From IMG/VR virus record IMGVR_UViG_3300032516_000174, positions 1-25,978 of that record: DNA of 25,978 bases; one strand, given 5' to 3'. Shown one piece after another: positions 8,633 through 15,900 of the stretch. Position 1 is the stretch's first letter. Each line of letters begins with the position of its first letter. A model generated the notes under the pieces. It worked only from the letters and a program-made list of their open reading frames with translations. It had not been told where the DNA came from and did not search any database. The position numbers were made by a program, and so were the translations under genes. Source of the stretch: a virus.

Positions 8633-9441
8633 TACGCTGCCGCTTTTCTGGACATCCACCATTCCCGCATGGCTTGTGAATGCCTTGCGTTTTGTTCGGC
8701 GGGGTGCTTCAGGCTAGTATGCGATGCTGACAACTTAGCCCTGTGTTCTGGGGTAAGTTTTCTGCCGCGTTGCCACTCAGACATTTTCTCTCTTGACTTA
8801 ACGGATCTCTTTCTTCCGCGATTAGCGTCTGCGGCTTTCTGCTTTGCTTCGTCAGATCGCGGCGCCCGCTTGCTCCCCCGTTGGTACGCGGACATTTTGG
8901 CTCTAGTTTCAAGTGAAGATTTGCGGCCTTTATGGGCCGCTGCCATCTTTGCCCTGGTTTCGGTAGATGGCTTGCACCTTGCCCTTCCCCGCGTTGCCAT
9001 GGAAATCTTTTCTTTATGCTCGGGTGTCAGATTCCGCCCCTTGTTCGCCGCCGACAATCTGGCGCAGGTTTCAGCAGATGGATGTCGGCCCATACCCGCT
9101 CTACTGATCTTCTTTCTGGACTCCGCAGAGAGCATGTGCCCTGGTGCGCCTTCTCCGCCGTCTGCCATGTTCGTTAAAGGGCAGCCAAAGGCCTGATAAA
9201 AAGCAATCCAGAACCGTTCCGCTTCGGCCCATCCGCCATCAACTTCAGCGATGGCAAACAACCCAGGGGACAAACCGATCTTGAGAAGCGAAGCAATCCA
9301 GCGTGCCTTATGGCTCCGTTGTCGCTTGGCCTCCGAGATGTGCGCCCTCAATCGCTGCTGCGGAGTCTGTGTCCATCCGATATACCGCACTTGGTCAGTT
9401 CTCGGATCAGTCAAACCGTAGATCACGTATGGCCGCGTCAT
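8632..9441 (-). CDS. GIY-YIG homing endonuclease with NUMOD3 repeats, 269 aa
   Basis: The N-terminal 95 residues form a GIY-YIG nuclease: VIYGL at 6-10, RYIGWT at 19-24, the expected arginine at 30, the metal-binding glutamate at about 75 (EAERFWI) and an LTNMADGG end. From about residue 104 to the C-terminus come eight repeats of about 17-20 residues of the NUMOD3 type (for example TETRAKMAAAHKGR), basic helical modules that bind DNA along the homing site. The start is the ATG at 9441, overlapping the stop of the chaperone extension (ATGA); the stop overlaps the next ATG (TAATG). No intron or intein is seen, so it is a free-standing endonuclease that would cut phages lacking the gene and spread by repair. 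It is not expected to be part of the virion. Confidence 0.93.
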   Translation of the reverse strand: MTRPYVIYGLTDPRTDQVRYIGWTQTPQQRLRAHISEAKRQRSHKARWIASLLKIGLSPGLFAIAEVDGGWAEAERFWIAFYQAFGCPLTNMADGGEGAPGHMLSAESRKKISRAGMGRHPSAETCARLSAANKGRNLTPEHKEKISMATRGRARCKPSTETRAKMAAAHKGRKSSLETRAKMSAYQRGSKRAPRSDEAKQKAADANRGRKRSVKSREKMSEWQRGRKLTPEHRAKLSASHTSLKHPAEQNARHSQAMREWWMSRKAAA

Positions 9442-9857
9442 TGCTTCTTGAACTCCTCTGCTTCTTTCTTCAGCCGCTCCTCGCGGATGATACAAACCGC
9501 AGCGAACTCCTCGCAATTGATTGGGCCGATATCGATCGGAATCTGCGCAGCCGCCCCGAACTGCATTGCGCGTTGGATTAGACTTCCCAACCCGCCCCCC
9601 AATACCTCGTCTAGTTTCCGCGCCGGGCACTCCGGGCAAGGCTCTGCATCGCAAGCGCGGGATTCGCAGCACGGGCAGCCATCGGGGTCCGTCTCAGAGT
9701 GGAAAATCTTGCCACATTCCCGGCAGTGATAGTCATTGGCCTCGGGGCACGCATCAGCACCAGGGCACAGATCCTTAGAATTGAACCAGGCATGGATAAG
9801 GAAACGCAGGCTCGGCTGCTCGGGCCAACCGAGCTCTATGCTTCCGGGTCCTGATCC
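9438..9857 (-). CDS. Tail assembly chaperone, second part (lambda T-like), read by -1 frameshift; no start codon
   Basis: A frame of 139 codons runs from just after a TGA at 9860-9858 to the TGA at 9440-9438. It has no ATG, GTG or TTG until deep inside, so no independent start is plausible, yet the translation is clearly protein-like. It starts near GSIELGWPEQPSLRF, passes a block with ten cysteines (codons at 9767 to 9627, with HCRECG, GCPCCES and PCPECP pairs that suggest zinc ribbons), and ends in an amphipathic, Lys/Glu-rich helix. It lies one frame back from the end of the gene at 9836-10438 and overlaps it by 22 bases. This is the layout of lambda G/GT, placed between tail tube and tape measure as expected. 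A -1 frameshift would give a fusion of about 333 residues. A sequencing error in the overlap is the main alternative. Confidence 0.78.
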   Translation of the reverse strand, partial: GSGPGSIELGWPEQPSLRFLIHAWFNSKDLCPGADACPEANDYHCRECGKIFHSETDPDGCPCCESRACDAEPCPECPARKLDEVLGGGLGSLIQRAMQFGAAAQIPIDIGPINCEEFAAVCIIREERLKKEAEEFKKQ

Positions 9858-9860
9858 TCA
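9818..9860 (-). promoter_or_regulatory. Candidate -1 ribosomal frameshift site with downstream hairpin
   Basis: The shift must occur between the -1 frame stop (9860-9858) and the zero-frame TAG (9838-9836). One base after the TAG is a perfect 6-bp stem, GCTCGG (9834-9829) and CCGAGC (9823-9818), with a five-base loop. It starts seven bases after the run C CCG GAA (9848-9842), the usual spacing for a stimulatory structure. Purine-rich AGGA copies just upstream could act like an internal Shine-Dalgarno. The heptamer is not a canonical X XXY YYZ site, so the exact slip codon is uncertain. Confidence 0.55.
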
Positions 9861-10438
9861 TCTTCAACATTCAACTGCACCAAGAGTTCGGTGATCGCAG
9901 CGTCCTTATGAACGATCGGCACTGCGGATTTCTCGGCGTAGCCGGCTTCAGCCCGCCCGATCTTGTCCCACAGTTCTCCGCTCGGCTCCAAGTACGTTCG
10001 GATCTCCTGCGAGCGCCGGCCTTCGATGATCGGCGGCGCCGCGGCGCGGGAGAAAGACATAAGATCGGACTGCATTGGGATCTTCAGAAGGTGGACAACC
10101 TGACCGCCCGGCACGTTCATAGTGATCCTGAAGGCATCGCCCTCGCGTTCGCACGTAACCACTCGGCAGCGTTCCAGTTTGGAGACAGCCGCCGATGCCT
10201 CAGCTTGATCGAATGGCTCGCCCGCAGTATCAATGCGGATCTTGGAGAACAACTCGGCAGCCGAAGACTCTGCCCCCAGGACGCGACTCTGACTCTTACC
10301 GCGCCCGATAGATTCCCGTAGCACTTTGCGCTTGCGTGTGACCTCGCACCACTCAGCATCGGTAGGGAATCGGCAAACGCATTTCTTCACTCCGCCCGAA
10401 AGAATCGGGATCTCGAACTCAGCAGCAGAATTGAACAT
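9836..10438 (-). CDS. Tail assembly chaperone, first part (lambda G-like), 200 aa
   Basis: This 200-residue protein starts at the ATG at 10438, 11 bases after the tail tube stop, and ends in an acidic tail (NVEDEDQDPEA). It has no motif that I can name. The assignment comes from its place between the tail tube gene and the tape measure, and from the overlapping -1 frame that continues past its stop, which is the hallmark of the G/GT chaperone pair. Such proteins coat the tape measure during tail assembly and are absent from the finished virion. The N-terminal part (VCRFPTDAEW and a basic RKRKVL segment) may be a beta/helix fold related to other phage tail chaperones. The ribosome binding site is weak, so it may depend on read-through from the tail tube gene. 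Confidence 0.68.
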   Translation of the reverse strand: MFNSAAEFEIPILSGGVKKCVCRFPTDAEWCEVTRKRKVLRESIGRGKSQSRVLGAESSAAELFSKIRIDTAGEPFDQAEASAAVSKLERCRVVTCEREGDAFRITMNVPGGQVVHLLKIPMQSDLMSFSRAAAPPIIEGRRSQEIRTYLEPSGELWDKIGRAEAGYAEKSAVPIVHKDAAITELLVQLNVEDEDQDPEA

Positions 10439-10449
10439 AACGTACTTTC

Positions 10450-11475
10450 TTATTGGCCGATGCCCGTCACGGCGGTCTTCGCGACCACTGAGAGCACGGC
10501 GTTGCTACTGTGGTATTCCGGCGCGCACTCCACGGTGACCGCGCAGAAACCTTCTGCCTCGGCGTGATCGGCCACCATGATCTTGACCTGTTGGAAGGTA
10601 GCCGTGAAAGTTTCAGTCGCGCTGTTGGTCAGCGTGATGACGGCCGTGCCGGTCGTGGCGCCTTTGAGCTTGGTCCATTCCGTCGAGCCGTACTCCACCA
10701 GCGCCACGTAGCGCAAATGCGGAACGCGGTTGCCGCAGAGCAGCCGGCCGCGGATCGCGCCGCTTACGCCATCGCCCGTGTCCTGGAAGCCCGAGCCGGG
10801 GAAGAATCCGAAGTCCATCATGATGTTGTTGTTCCAGCCGAACTCCAGCGAGACGATGCGCTTGAGCGTCACGTAGTCGATGCCGATTAGCGTGAGGGCC
10901 AGGGAGGCGGAAGGCAAAAGGTGCTCCGCGGTGGCCGCCGGGATGGTGATGGCAGAGGGTTGGACCAGTTTGCCCGAGCCGACCCAGTTGATGGTGATCT
11001 TCGAGTTGGCGCGGCCAGGCCCGTAAGCCACGGCGATGTTGAAGTCGTTCACCGCGCAGCCGACCATCATCTCGTCCTCGACGGGGCTGGCACCCTGCCG
11101 CGCGGCCTGGAGGAAGCTGAAGTACGGCAGCTCCAGGCCGTCCGTGACCGGGGCCAGCGGCGTGCAAGTGTAAGTGCCTGCCGGCGACTCGACGACCTTG
11201 CCCAGCCCGAAGGCGAAGGCCCAAGCCGCGATCTCCGAGCTGAGGTACTTCTCGATCGCTCCGGTGCAATCCCAAGAAGTCTTGTAGCTCGCCGTCTGGA
11301 ACTCATGCCCCTTGCCCAGCTCGTCCGCGTCGCTCTCGACGTTGAGTTTCCGCTGTGCCCAAGCGTTCAGCTTGCTGAGCCGCCAGATCCCGGCGAGCAA
11401 GTTGGCGGTGGCGATGTCGGCCTGCTTGACCTTACCCCACCCGTTGATGTATTCCTGCGTCCTTGCTAGCGACAT
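10450..11475 (-). CDS. Major tail tube protein, 341 aa
   Basis: The protein has the beta-rich, low-charge make-up of siphophage tail tube proteins, and lies just before the assembly chaperone pair. It shows an N-terminal GKVKQADIATAN segment, a central GCAVNDFNIAVAYGPGRANS stretch and a C-terminal beta region (TNSATETFTATFQQVKIMV) of the kind seen in Phage_tube_2-type proteins. Copies would stack as hexamer rings around the tape measure. The start at 11475 is supported by AAGGAG at 11485-11490, nine bases upstream. It overlaps the end of the small upstream gene by 44 bases. At 341 residues it is longer than lambda gpV (246), which may reflect an added Ig-like domain, though I cannot place a boundary. 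The strong ribosome site fits a protein made in high copy number. Confidence 0.78.
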   Translation of the reverse strand: MSLARTQEYINGWGKVKQADIATANLLAGIWRLSKLNAWAQRKLNVESDADELGKGHEFQTASYKTSWDCTGAIEKYLSSEIAAWAFAFGLGKVVESPAGTYTCTPLAPVTDGLELPYFSFLQAARQGASPVEDEMMVGCAVNDFNIAVAYGPGRANSKITINWVGSGKLVQPSAITIPAATAEHLLPSASLALTLIGIDYVTLKRIVSLEFGWNNNIMMDFGFFPGSGFQDTGDGVSGAIRGRLLCGNRVPHLRYVALVEYGSTEWTKLKGATTGTAVITLTNSATETFTATFQQVKIMVADHAEAEGFCAVTVECAPEYHSSNAVLSVVAKTAVTGIGQ

Positions 11476-11626
11476 GTTGCTTCGCTCCTTCCGGCTCTTT
11501 GCGCGGCGCCTGCTCGGCCCGCTGCCAGCCCGCGTTCATGAGGCGAGCCAACTCCTCGGACGGGGCCTCAACTTCCTTCGCTTCGCCTTCCGGCGAGCGC
11601 ATCAATATGGTATTCACGGTATTCAT
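11432..11626 (-). CDS. Small conserved-type phage protein, 64 aa
   Basis: The ATG at 11626 follows GAGGTGATT directly, an almost exact match to the 16S rRNA tail complement, so this start is preferred to the GTG at 11632. The first half (ILMRSPEGEAKEVEAPSEELARLMNAGWQRA) looks like the small phage proteins in which a short beta hairpin followed by a helix carries an AGW motif. The second half is basic, disordered and overlaps the tail tube gene in another frame. It sits between the tail-terminator-like and tail tube genes. Its function is unknown; similar small proteins near tail genes have no firm role. Confidence 0.7.
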   Translation of the reverse strand: MNTVNTILMRSPEGEAKEVEAPSEELARLMNAGWQRAEQAPRKEPEGAKQHVASKDAGIHQRVG

Positions 11627-11638
11627 AATCACCTCACG

Positions 11639-12121
11639 CTACTGGTTCCCGATCTCGTCCAATACCAAGCGGCCCTCCAAATAATCGACGCTGGCTTCGA
11701 ATGAGACCATGAGCGTCTGCCGCTCGAACGTCGGGTCGCGCATCGGGTAGCATCCCGAATGGATGGTTTCGTCCAAGAGCTTGTTGCCCCCCCCGCCGGC
11801 GGGTACGCCGTCCACGATCAGGTCGGAGATGTCGGCGGCGTCAGCCGCGCCAGGAACGTCTTCTGGAGGCCGGATGATAATCGAGAACTCATGCTGGCGC
11901 CCTCCATGGCCCGCGAAGCTCCCGGGGCCCGTACGTCTCCACACAACCAAGATGTAAGGCGCCTTCAACTCCACCAGCGCCGCGTGCAGCCAACTCTGCG
12001 ACGGCCAGCGGTCACGATACGCGGAGATGACAGATGGGTCTCCGCCCATCGCCGCCACGAGTCCGGGAATATCTCGCAGTTTAGCGACGATCGCGGACGC
12101 GATCTCGGTCCACTTCAGCAT
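11639..12121 (-). CDS. Tail-terminator-like protein (gpU/gpZ position), 160 aa
   Basis: The ATG at 12121 shares its A with the stop of the previous gene (TGATG). The frame stays open upstream but only as a shadow. The protein opens with an amphipathic helix (EIASAIVAKLRDIPGLVAA), followed by a Trp/Pro-containing segment, beta strands with YILVVWRRTG and HEFSIIIRPP, and a final strand with MVSFEASVDYLEG. This helix-then-beta order, 130-160 residues and a position just before the tail tube gene match phage tail terminator and completion proteins, which cap the tail at the head-proximal end. The match is by pattern only; a neck completion protein is the other option. Confidence 0.68.
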   Translation of the reverse strand: MLKWTEIASAIVAKLRDIPGLVAAMGGDPSVISAYRDRWPSQSWLHAALVELKAPYILVVWRRTGPGSFAGHGGRQHEFSIIIRPPEDVPGAADAADISDLIVDGVPAGGGGNKLLDETIHSGCYPMRDPTFERQTLMVSFEASVDYLEGRLVLDEIGNQ

Positions 12122-12633
12122 CAACTCGCCGTGATGCTCAGGTCCACTTGAACGTTCAACGTATCGCCCGACGCCACGCCTCGTTCTGTCGTGAAGTTGC
12201 CCGCGCCGTACAGCAAGCCGGTCGTGCCGCCCTTCGTGCTGTTGCTGCTCAGCAAGGCTCCGTAAACCGTGCTGGTGCCGTTGATATTGAAAACCGCCTT
12301 GGATGCGGAGTTGCTGACCGCGCCAGCAGCGATGGTCCCCGGCGTGAAGGCCGGCCGCGTCGCGTTGCTGTACGGCGTGATCTCGCTCCACCCCGCGTGG
12401 GAATTCATCACGTCGGCAGGATCAACCGTGCCGGTCCCTTTCAGCCCCACATACCAGGCCACGCTGCTGGGAATCGTCTTCACGCAACAGTCCAAGAGCG
12501 TGTTCCGGCCTTCGGTCACGACCAGGTTCTCGCCGGATTCCTGCCACTTCAAGCGACCGTGCTGATCGAAGCACGTAGCCGTGTATCGGGTCCTGACTGA
12601 AACCTTCTCAGTCCTTACTTGCGTATGTTCCAT
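12121..12633 (-). CDS. Conserved-type phage virion protein, 170 aa
   Basis: The segments WYVGLKGTG, MNSHAGWSEITPY, ATRPAFTPG, SNSASKAVFNI, YGALLSSNSTKGGTTG and SGDTLNVQVDLSI follow a pattern I know from many phage structural-region proteins of unassigned function, where the hallmark is an SHxGWxE...Y..ATRPxxTPG core. The protein is beta-rich and probably part of the virion or its neck. The ATG at 12633 lies 19 bases inside the end of the Ig-like gene, and its own stop is fused with the next start, so the three genes are likely co-translated. No enzymatic motif is visible. Confidence 0.75.
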   Translation of the reverse strand: MEHTQVRTEKVSVRTRYTATCFDQHGRLKWQESGENLVVTEGRNTLLDCCVKTIPSSVAWYVGLKGTGTVDPADVMNSHAGWSEITPYSNATRPAFTPGTIAAGAVSNSASKAVFNINGTSTVYGALLSSNSTKGGTTGLLYGAGNFTTERGVASGDTLNVQVDLSITAS

Positions 12634-12923
12634 TGCTCTGCTCCTCCCGAGGGGAAATATGTTACTTTGCTGAACCCATCCGTGACCTTGAAGCGCACCT
12701 GGCAGGGGCTTGAAGCCGCGAGAATGTCAGTAGCGCCAGGGGCGAACCGAACTTTGCCTGTCGGCTCATCGGTTATGGTTAACGTGCCTGTGAGGGTGAT
12801 CGCAGCACCATCCTGCTTCCGGGCGACGATGGATACGGTCAGGCCGTTTAGGTTCACCGCTATGCCATCTGCCTTGAGCTGGTAGTCGATGTTCCCGGTC
12901 CAGCCTTCCACGAGGTTGATCAT
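12615..12923 (-). CDS. Ig-like/BppU-N-like small phage protein, 102 aa
   Basis: The ATG at 12923 overlaps the stop of the giant adhesin gene (ATGA); the longer open frame upstream is a shadow of that gene. The protein is all beta in appearance: DYQLKADGIAVNLNGLTVSI, then a KQDGAAITLTGTLTI strand pair, TGKVRFAP and a closing VRFKVTDGFSKVTYFP. This is the order of the small Ig-like proteins that resemble the N-terminal domain of baseplate upper protein BppU. In siphophages it may be an adaptor for an appendage. It lies right after the adhesin-like gene, so a role in attaching or stabilising that protein is possible but is inference. Confidence 0.7.
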   Translation of the reverse strand: MINLVEGWTGNIDYQLKADGIAVNLNGLTVSIVARKQDGAAITLTGTLTITDEPTGKVRFAPGATDILAASSPCQVRFKVTDGFSKVTYFPSGGAEQWNIRK

Positions 12924-15900
12924 GCTAACGCCACCGCCATTCTCACCGGATTCAAAGACTTCACGCTGTGAAGCGCGACCAGCGGGACCGCCGTATGCTT
13001 CGCCAGCAGGGCAACCACCACGGCCTGCAAGAATTCCTGAATGGCGATGATCTTCGTGATCCCCGTCGCTTGTAGGGTGGTAATCGCCGCGAGAGTGAGC
13101 GAAGCCAGGATGTCTCTCTGCGCCGCCCGTGCTATGGTCGCCGATGCGCCGAGCGCGATCCAAGTCTCGCTTACAACTTGCGCAGCGAAGTCGAGTGTAG
13201 CCTGGAGATCCAGCGCGAATGATGCCGCCATGTTGCCTTGCGCGTTCGCGGAAAGCGCCCCCGACGCGACCAAACCCAAAAGTTCATCCTTGGTAATAAC
13301 CGCTTCGCCGCTTTCTGCCGCCTGCGCGGCCAGGGCGATCAGCGTCTCAAAGACCAACCCGCTATTCAGATTCATCGCGGCGGAAGATTGCAGGGTGACG
13401 GTTCCGAGCGTTTGCCAGAAACCAGCCGGCACGATCTCGGCCGCGCAAGCCAGCTCCAACGCGCCCGTGAAAATCGACGCGGCGACGCTCGGCGTCATTG
13501 CTCCGCTCGCGAGCGCGGACAGCACCACCTGCCAATCGCCCTGCGCATCGGGCGTCAAGCTACCAATAGCCGGCAAACTCAGCACCGCCGCGAACGTGAC
13601 GACCGGCTGCGGCAGCAGGGAACTTTGACCCGCGAGCGCGAGAGAGTCAAGGAACTCCGCGCCACCCGCGGAAGAGAACGAGGCGACTGCCGCGAGCGCG
13701 GCCGAGGCTTGCAGCAGAGCTTGAACTGACAAGGCCGTTGCCGCTCCCGCGCTAAGCGAGACGGCACCTTCGGCAGTTAAGACCGCTAGTGATAGCTTGC
13801 CGGCGGCCGCGGGTAGCGACGCGGCAGGCTGGAAATCGGCCAGCACGAAGCGCGAGAAATCTCCGGCAGCTCCCAGCGAGAGCGCCGCCTCGAAGATCAT
13901 GCCGCCGCCCTGCTGCTGTGCGGCGCCGGCGAGCAATTCGGCCAAAGCTTGGAAGGTCGCCGCAACCTGCGCGGTAACGGTGCCGGAAGCTGCGAGTGAC
14001 GCGGCTGGGCTCGCCTCAAGGACGGCGTCGTGAGTTATGCCTCCAGAGCCGGGCAGCGAGATTGATTCATTGTATACTCCCGCCGAAATCTTGCTCCAAG
14101 CAATCAATATTCGCGCGGCGGATACTGCGCCCGTCGAATTCGTCACGTTAACATCCATCAGGTCGCCGCTGGTGGGGAGGTCGAAGGGACTGGCACCGAT
14201 CTGCTGGTTGGCACCCGTGACCGTCGCATTGGTTATGTCCGCCGCGTCGGTGACGTTGTAAAGCTTGCTGGAATCGGCGGCGTTGCTGGCGTCGTGCGAA
14301 TATCTGGCTGCCAACGTTCCTCCGGTCCACTCAGAGGAAACGTACTTGCTGTACATCGCCTGGAGACCTGCTCCCGCGTCGGGCATGCAGAGCAACAGGT
14401 ATTGAAGGTCTAACTTCGTCAGCCCGGTGACGCCCACGAGTCTAGCCATGAGCGTGTAATTCTCCGTAGCCCAAGACGTGTTGGAACGAATGTAGGCATC
14501 GCCGGGAGAATCATGATAATCGTTCTGGCCCTCCAGCGAGATGTAGTTGGAAGCATCTCTGGCGCCTGACCGTGTAACCTGCACGTAATAGGTTGTGCTG
14601 AGACTCGGGGTGTACGGGGTGTCAAAAGTAAAGAGGGATTCGGCCCATACCGTTCCTACGGTGGAGGAATCGAGAGTGGCTTGTGCGAGGGACGAGCCTC
14701 CGAGGCTAGTGACGAGATCCACCACTAGGTTGTCCGTAGGAGATCCGGTCCTTTTGCAAACGAGTTTTACTCCCGTGATCTGATCGGTTCCTACGACAAG
14801 TACAAATGATTGCGCGTGCGCCTGGCTGGTCTCTCCCGATCCAGCAGTTCCTCCATAAATGTCGTAGGCGACATTGTAGAGGTTCGGCTGAAAAAGCGTC
14901 GTCCCCTCGTACGTGTCGATCAGCAACTTGTGGTTGTAGATCACGCACGAGCCAGCGGACACGCGAGCCGTCATGCGATAGTGTCTGCCGTCAGTCGGAG
15001 CGAACGTCCACTTCAAGATATTCAGTGTGTAAGACGAGGCACCAGGTAGGACGGTCTGTTTATCGGTCCAATTACCGAAACTTCCGTCATCCTCCTGGAT
15101 GTATATGTATACATTCCCTCCTGCGGGGCTTACGATCATGCTGCTGAATATGTTGCACGTTCCGTTCCACTTCGCGGCCTCATATTTCCAGTATTTCGGA
15201 TTGGTGAGCGGGGCAGCGGTAGTGTTCGTAATCGTCTCTTCGCTGCCAATCTCTATCTGAGTCTCGGAACTGTAGAGGCCGCTCTCCGTCATGCTGCCTT
15301 CGAGAACCACGATGCGCCAAGTAAGGACGGTCAGCGTGCCAGCACTTGGCTGCTTTATGTAGAGATAGAAATCTCCCTTTTCGTTGACTGGAAGCCCGAA
15401 CCGCTGGGATTCGAAATAGGTGTAGGAAGTCGTGCCGGCTGGTATCTCAATGGCGGCGATGTAATAAGCAGTAGCCCCCGCGTAATACAAGTATACGCGA
15501 CCGGTCGCGCTCACTGATGTTTTGGCGATGATGGCCACATAAGCCGTGTCGGAGGGCTGGTACACGCCGCTGTCCAGTTCGACTTTGGCATCGTAGGTAC
15601 CATCCCAATCTGCCCCAGTCGCAGACCGGGCGCCCATTGCTCCCTGGTTCTCTTGCCGAATGATAACCGAACCAACAGGAACCTGCCCCGAGGATTTGAA
15701 AGCCACCAGGATCATGCTGGCATTTGTGGTGCCGGAAGTGTTGAACGCGGCAGTGTAGGTCCCAACCGAATAGACGTCATAGTGCGAAGTGCCGTTCAGA
15801 CCGAAGTTAACGCGCTCGTCCAGAACAAAAGGAGCCACAACAGATGTCGTCTGATTGTCAACCATGCAGGCGCAGAACAACATGCAGACCGGACTTGTCG

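Noticed and set aside
8632-9441. An intron or intein around the endonuclease
   Set aside because: Both flanking genes end or begin cleanly in overlapping stop/start codons, and no split gene, splice block or group I core is visible.
9611-9793. A 60-codon ATG-started minus-strand frame within the chaperone extension
   Set aside because: The -1 frame continuing from the upstream gene is longer, cysteine-rich and ordered, and ends in the ATGA overlap; the ATG frame is its shadow.
12122-12391. A 90-codon N-terminal extension of the tail-terminator-like protein
   Set aside because: It is out of frame within the 12121-12633 gene and His/Arg/Gln-rich without fold; the ATG at 12121 fits the operon pattern.
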